Below, piece by piece: positions 5,640 through 9,579 of a DNA stretch of 9,579 nt (its first letter is position 1; each line of letters opens with the position of its first letter). The DNA is taken from NCBI GenBank assembly GCA_016209805.1, contig JACQVJ010000126.1, forward strand, positions 1 to 9,579, read 5' to 3'. The notes under the pieces are model-generated. The model had not been told where the DNA came from. It did no database searches and was given only the letters and a program-made list of their open reading frames with translations. Source of the DNA: Ignavibacteriota bacterium (GTDB lineage: Bacteria > Bacteroidota > Ignavibacteria > UBA10030 > UBA6906). A program made the position numbers and the translations under genes.

Positions 5640-7421
5640 TTACGTAAGCAAGACCACCCTAATCACATCATAGAACGAGCCAGCGGTCAGGCGATAGAAG
5701 TAGACGCCGCTGGCGAGGTTGGCCGCATTCCATGTAACCTCATATGTGCCCATCGGTTTCGTGTCGTTCAACAGCGTTGCCACTTCGCGGCCGAGCAGGT
5801 CGTACACCTTCAGCGTGACATCACTGGTGTGCGGAATGCTGAATTTGATTGTCGTCGTCGGATTGAATGGATTCGGGTAGTTCTGCTCCAGTGCAAACAC
5901 GGCGGGAACCTCATCCGTTGGCCGCACATCAGTCGGCGAAATGTTCGAGCCATCGTAGAACAGTCCGGTCGGCCCGAAGCCCGCAAACAAAACGCCGCCG
6001 TCAAACCCTGCCCCGCTTCTGTAGCCGGCAACGCTGGGAGCGGTAGACGTGCTTGCATCCCGGTTGACGTTTACAATCGTGTGCCCGCCAAACGGAGGGG
6101 CGAACGCACTCATATAAATCACCGTATCACGCCCTCCGCTCGAGACATACGCAACTCGGTAGGCACCTTGTGCCTCCTGGCAATTGATCTCGGAGCGATT
6201 CTCATTGTTTGGCAGCGACGTTAAGATCTGATCCATCGTCCAAAACGAAAGTGGATATGCGCCAGTTGGGCTGAAACCGAACCCAATGTTGTCGTTGCCC
6301 GCTTGTGTGCGCGTGTACATGACCATGAGTTCGTTGGTTTGTCGGTTTGACACAAAGGTACCTGCAAACTCCGGGTCGGATGTCGCCGCTACATTGAGCT
6401 GTCGCCACGAGGAGCCGGTTCCCAAACCTGAAAGTGGTGTGGTCATCAAGCGCAAGTTCGCGTTGGTAGGGGTGATCGCATTCGTCAACAATACAGCAAT
6501 TGTGTCCGATCGAAAATTGAAGTCAATGTCAAGATCGAAATCGTCGAACGAATTTCGTGCAGTATCGAGTGCCCACGTCATTCCCCAGTCCGTTGAAAAA
6601 GAGGCAAGGGCCTGATTCCCAACGCCGGTCGAGGAATCCACATTCTGAAACGCGGTGTACCAATATGTGAGCCCGGCACTCCATTGATATCCATCCGAGA
6701 CAATTGCAGGATTGACGTGTCCCCGCCCATCAGGTCGCGTAGCAATCGCCGATGCCCGGAACCCGGCCCCATTCTCACGGCAGGAGACCCAATAGAGTTG
6801 ACCCCCGAACCCCGATGACTCAAGAGTTCGCGTTGCAGCGAAGCCAAGTATGTGATTATCTACGGAATCGGTAACAAAAAAGTCGAACGAGTGCCACTTT
6901 GTGGTGCTGCCGGGAAGCACATTGATAATGCGCGTCCATGTCAGCCCGTGGTCCGTCGATCGGAACACACAGAGCGTGTCCCTGTTGCCGGCAATATATG
7001 CTGCGTACTTATTTCCCAAACTATCGACTCGCAGCCTGAGACTTCTCGGATTTCCGGCAACAAGGGGACTGAGTATCGCAGCGGGGGAAACAAGGATATC
7101 ACCGCCGCCCCAATCTCCCGGTAACCCTGACCCACCGGATACCTCGGGACGCACCGCATACGGATCATTGGAGGCAGGCGCGATGCGCGACAACAAATGA
7201 CCATACTCCTGATTGTACTGTGCTGTGAGCGTTTGGTACAGTTCGATGTTGAGCGCTCGACGAGCATCGACGATGTCATTCCATAGATGTGCCCGCGGCG
7301 ACATGTCAAGAACTTCAACAGTTGCTCCACCTCCCTCGCGAGCAACTTCGTCGGACGTTTGGGCAAGCAAAGGGGAGAAGGGGAAAAGAACGATGAACAA
7401 AGCTTTCGCCAGTGGTTTCAT
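5640..7421 (-). CDS. Secreted Asp-box protein with type IX secretion sorting domain
   Basis: A 593-residue exported protein. Residues 1-20 form a signal peptide (MKPLAKALFIVLFPFSPLLA, likely cut before Gln21). The middle holds two Asp-box motifs of the sialidase/BNR beta-propeller type, STDHGLTW (155-162) and STDWGMTW (276-283), amid repeated Ser/Thr/Gly-rich strands. Residues 509-593 are a Por/T9SS C-terminal sorting domain with LEQNYPNPFNPTTTIKF, VYDLLGREVATLL and LASGVYFYRL. It should cross the outer membrane through the type IX system and be released or attached to the surface. The final residues are VVLLT, without the Lys or Arg that often ends these domains. No catalytic sialidase residues could be identified, so no enzyme activity is claimed. 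ATG 7421 has a perfect AAGGAGGT site four bases from the GGAGG core. It stands alone between convergent and same-strand neighbours. Confidence 0.93.
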   Translation of the reverse strand: MKPLAKALFIVLFPFSPLLAQTSDEVAREGGGATVEVLDMSPRAHLWNDIVDARRALNIELYQTLTAQYNQEYGHLLSRIAPASNDPYAVRPEVSGGSGLPGDWGGGDILVSPAAILSPLVAGNPRSLRLRVDSLGNKYAAYIAGNRDTLCVFRSTDHGLTWTRIINVLPGSTTKWHSFDFFVTDSVDNHILGFAATRTLESSGFGGQLYWVSCRENGAGFRASAIATRPDGRGHVNPAIVSDGYQWSAGLTYWYTAFQNVDSSTGVGNQALASFSTDWGMTWALDTARNSFDDFDLDIDFNFRSDTIAVLLTNAITPTNANLRLMTTPLSGLGTGSSWRQLNVAATSDPEFAGTFVSNRQTNELMVMYTRTQAGNDNIGFGFSPTGAYPLSFWTMDQILTSLPNNENRSEINCQEAQGAYRVAYVSSGGRDTVIYMSAFAPPFGGHTIVNVNRDASTSTAPSVAGYRSGAGFDGGVLFAGFGPTGLFYDGSNISPTDVRPTDEVPAVFALEQNYPNPFNPTTTIKFSIPHTSDVTLKVYDLLGREVATLLNDTKPMGTYEVTWNAANLASGVYFYRLTAGSFYDVIRVVLLT

Positions 7422-7424
7422 GGT

Positions 7425-7432
7425 ACCTCCTT
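7425..7432 (-). promoter_or_regulatory. Full-length Shine-Dalgarno AAGGAGGT of the T9SS protein
   Basis: Minus-strand AAGGAGGT is a complete complement of the conserved 16S rRNA tail and lies three bases before ATG 7421. It is preceded by an A/C-rich leader made of ACTAACC- and ATCCAACC-like units (about 7433-7465) that should be poorly structured. Together they suggest strong translation. Confidence 0.8.
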
Positions 7433-7542
7433 ACGATGTTGTGGTTGGATGGTTAGTTAGTGGCTCCCATGCGGTGATGTTCCAACACCTCTTCAGCTCC
7501 CCATCAAATCGACACGGTCTTTAGAGAAGAAACGCTGTTGCT

Positions 7543-7571
7543 ATTATGCGAAAAGCCGCAGTAAGTTGCAA
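7543..7571 (-). promoter_or_regulatory. Candidate -35/-10 promoter for the T9SS protein
   Basis: On the minus strand TTGCAA (7571-7566, four of six matches to TTGACA) is followed after exactly 17 bases by CATAAT (7548-7543, five of six matches to TATAAT). Transcription would start near 7536, giving a leader of about 115 bases. The -35 begins only 18 bases after the stop of the symporter gene, in the one gap that could serve the secreted-protein gene separately. Consensus rules may differ in this group. Confidence 0.42.
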
Positions 7572-7588
7572 TTGAAAAAGCTGACGCA

Positions 7589-8983
7589 CTACCGATTTTC
7601 ACTTGTCAATCCAATTCCCCACACCACAGTCGATACCACCAGCCCCGGATACATCGGCTCAATCCCGAAGGGATAATGCGCACTGCTTGCGAGATCCTGT
7701 TTCCATCCGACAAGCAGCCAGACGAATGATGTAAGCCAGCCGAGGAGCATCGCAACGAAAGCATATTTCGCATCCACTTTCCATCTCTGAAAATAACTCG
7801 ACACGAGCGGGATCAAAAGGCCTGGGATAATCACTGTCCCGATCGTGTACCACAACTTGATGACGGACGGGATTAACAGACACAGGACGATGGAGAGGGT
7901 TGCCGCGACAAGAAGCCCCCAACGAGTGTAGCTTGCAACATTGTTCTCGTCCTTTTCCCGCCGCATTCGCCAGACGATGTCTCGCCCGATTGTTGTCGCC
8001 GAGACAAAAGCGAGCGTGTTCAATGTCGACATGATTGTTGCGAGCATGCCGATATAGAACATCCCCTTCGCCACGGGAGGCAGTGTGACTTCCGCCAGCA
8101 GTGGAAAGGCCATCACTGGATTGGCAATACTCGGAAGCGCTGCACGTGCGTACAGACCTGCCGTGGCCGTCATCGCATCGAACACAAACCAGAAGATGAT
8201 CGACACGAGGATCCCCTTCTGCGCCACCTCTCCCGACTTCGCCGCGTAACACCGTTGATGGAACGAGGGGTCTACAAGAGTCCAAAGAGCAATGAAGAAC
8301 CATACCAAAACGAACTGGAGGGAGTTGCCTCCGTCCCAGCTCAAGTGGAGCGGCGGAACGCTTTGTACGATGAAATCGAGCCCGCCGAATTTCCAATACG
8401 CAAACGGGAGGATCACACCGAACCCGACAAACATCAAAACAAATTCAAATGCATCTGTGTACATGTCCGATCGGAAACCGCCGAAGAACAGATATGCCGT
8501 CGTTGCCGCCGTTCCCACGATGATGCAGGCGAACAAGCTCCACCCCGACACAAGTTGAATCAATACTCCGAGCATAAGAATGTACGGAGCCGGAGTCATC
8601 AGGATGAATACAAGGAACGAGCCGAGGAGGGCCGTTTTTCGGTCGTATGCTTGCTGAAGCTTGTCCGGAATGGTCAGAAGATTCGATGCACGGATCCGCT
8701 TCGCGAGAAGGAATGCAAAAACCATCGCGAAAATATAGTACGGCACGCCCTGCACAACCCAGTTCGATATGCCGTACAGGTAGGAAAACTCACCGACGCC
8801 GAGGATGCCGCCGTACCATGTCGACACAAGTGTCATCACAAATAGCGGCAACGTGAGCGAGCGCCCGGCAAGAAGATAGTCGGCAGCGTCAGCGTGACGC
8901 TTTGTAGTGAGGAACCCAATTGTCAGGACTGCAGCAAAATAGCCGACAATAAGAACCAGATCGATCGTCGAGAGCGACACCAT
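7589..8983 (-). CDS. Sodium:solute symporter (SSS family), possible thiamine or precursor importer
   Basis: A 464-residue inner-membrane transporter of the sodium:solute symporter family (LeuT fold), normal in length, with about 12-13 hydrophobic segments spread over the whole chain. Landmarks include the first helix with GYFAAVLTIG, DYLLAGRSL (35-43), the GVGEFSYLYG region (62-71), FGGFRSDMYTDAFEF (167-181), DPSFHQRCYAAKS (238-250) and the helix with IMSTLNT (317-323) leading to TIGRDI (331-336). That last helix is where the sodium site of this family lies. The ATG shares one base with the stop of the thiamine pyrophosphokinase gene (TGATG), so the two are almost certainly translated together. 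That context suggests uptake of thiamine, a thiamine precursor or another substrate tied to cofactor supply. I recall an SSS-type protein, ThiV, proposed as thiamine-related on regulon evidence. The substrate is an inference. The family is certain. Confidence 0.95.
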   Translation of the reverse strand: MVSLSTIDLVLIVGYFAAVLTIGFLTTKRHADAADYLLAGRSLTLPLFVMTLVSTWYGGILGVGEFSYLYGISNWVVQGVPYYIFAMVFAFLLAKRIRASNLLTIPDKLQQAYDRKTALLGSFLVFILMTPAPYILMLGVLIQLVSGWSLFACIIVGTAATTAYLFFGGFRSDMYTDAFEFVLMFVGFGVILPFAYWKFGGLDFIVQSVPPLHLSWDGGNSLQFVLVWFFIALWTLVDPSFHQRCYAAKSGEVAQKGILVSIIFWFVFDAMTATAGLYARAALPSIANPVMAFPLLAEVTLPPVAKGMFYIGMLATIMSTLNTLAFVSATTIGRDIVWRMRREKDENNVASYTRWGLLVAATLSIVLCLLIPSVIKLWYTIGTVIIPGLLIPLVSSYFQRWKVDAKYAFVAMLLGWLTSFVWLLVGWKQDLASSAHYPFGIEPMYPGLVVSTVVWGIGLTSENR

Positions 8984-9579
8984 CAGCGGTTGCCAGCATG
9001 GAGGATATTCTTGTGGGACAGTACCGCCAGCATGTTTCCCTTCTTCACATGGACAGAGAATGGAGACTTCACAACGACGTTACTCACCCCGATTTCTCCA
9101 ATTCGCATTGTTGCGTTCGTCAGAGAATATCGAAGTCCCCTGAGCGTGACTCCAGAACATGTTCCGAAGGGAATCAGACTGACGATCGTGCCGAGGGCTG
9201 CCTTTGCAATGAATGAGCGACCAACAGGTTGTGCGAGCCAGCCATCACCCACAAACTGAAGAGCCTTGCGTGATGTGTAGTTCCAAAAAACAGAGAGATT
9301 CCCCAGCGTAAAATCGAGCCGCTTTCCCGTCGCTGCGATGATTGTAATCCGTCGGATCTTTCTCGCAAGAGAATAATCGAGGGCCTTCTCCAGATCCGTA
9401 TTATCCTGACGTGTTATTTGGATGATAGTGGAAGAGGAGAAGAAATGACGCGTGGATACTTTGAGGGAATCGAGATCGCCAATGATCACATTCGGTTTTA
9501 GTCCCAGTTTCCGGCAAATGTTTGCTCCACCGTCTGCAGCAATGATGAAGACAGACGAACGCGCGAGGCGGGCAGCGAG
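8983..9579 (-). CDS. thiN: Thiamine pyrophosphokinase, N-terminus beyond the window
   Basis: Thiamine pyrophosphokinase transfers diphosphate from ATP to thiamine, making the cofactor used by enzymes such as transketolase. The frame is open to the right edge. The visible 198 residues lack only roughly the first 15-20. Numbering from the first visible residue, the motifs are AADGGAN (14-20), GDLDS (34-38), the acidic DNTDLEKAL (59-67) and TGKRLDFTLGNL (84-95), in the place of the usual GGRxDHxLxN. The C-terminal thiamine-binding strand region follows, with LRGLRYSL and GEIGVSN (161-167). The Asp of the usual KDxTD is kept but Lys is replaced by Gln (QDNTD, 58-62), and the usual His after RxD is Phe (F90). 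A GTG at 9489 is not the start, because conserved sequence continues upstream of it. The stop overlaps the symporter start by one base. Confidence 0.95.
   Translation of the reverse strand, partial: LAARLARSSVFIIAADGGANICRKLGLKPNVIIGDLDSLKVSTRHFFSSSTIIQITRQDNTDLEKALDYSLARKIRRITIIAATGKRLDFTLGNLSVFWNYTSRKALQFVGDGWLAQPVGRSFIAKAALGTIVSLIPFGTCSGVTLRGLRYSLTNATMRIGEIGVSNVVVKSPFSVHVKKGNMLAVLSHKNILHAGNR

Noticed and set aside
8255..8845. Long plus-strand open frame opposite the symporter gene
   Set aside because: It is an antisense shadow rich in charged residues. The opposite strand carries a full membrane transporter with clear family motifs.
9487..9489. GTG 9489 as the start of thiamine pyrophosphokinase
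   Set aside because: The conserved AADGGAN motif and more in-frame sequence lie upstream to the window edge, so the gene is cut by the edge.

Overview
The window looks like chromosomal DNA from a bacterium of the Fibrobacteres-Chlorobi-Bacteroidetes (FCB) group, most likely near Ignavibacteria or related lineages. The best evidence is a secreted protein ending in a type IX secretion (Por) sorting domain of the 'NYPNPFNPTT' style, which is abundant in those lineages. Base composition looks moderate in GC by eye, and genes lie close together on both strands. No rRNA, tRNA, CRISPR array, insertion sequence or phage gene was seen.

Layout from left to right. (1) 1-1117, minus: the N-terminal 372 residues of transketolase, running off the left edge. 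(2) 1118-1461: a 344-base AT-richer gap between divergent genes, with a possible tkt promoter and an unassigned open frame. (3) 1462-3673, plus: an NtrC-type sigma-54 response regulator with the variant GAFTDA loop, then a TrmH/SpoU RNA 2'-O-methyltransferase 40 bases later. (4) 3747-4287, plus: a DUF433 antitoxin gene overlapping a PIN-like (DUF5615-type) toxin gene that is broken by a one-base deletion and two adjacent stop codons. (5) 4372-5462, plus: a DUF4166 protein and a multi-pass membrane protein joined by an ATGA overlap, followed by a tiny, possibly decayed open frame. (6) 5640-7421, minus: a signal-peptide-bearing, Asp-box, T9SS-sorted secreted protein with its own promoter-like sequence and a perfect Shine-Dalgarno. 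(7) 7589-9579, minus: a sodium:solute symporter translationally coupled to thiamine pyrophosphokinase, which runs off the right edge.

The genes do not form one system. They are housekeeping and regulatory genes with three small tight pairs: antitoxin with dead toxin, DUF4166 with membrane protein, and thiamine pyrophosphokinase with symporter. The last pair suggests the symporter may import thiamine or a precursor that the kinase then activates. I did not find a convincing new multi-gene system. The points most worth following are the freshly inactivated toxin, the coupled symporter-kinase pair, the uncharacterised DUF4166-membrane pair and the natural GAFTDA variant.
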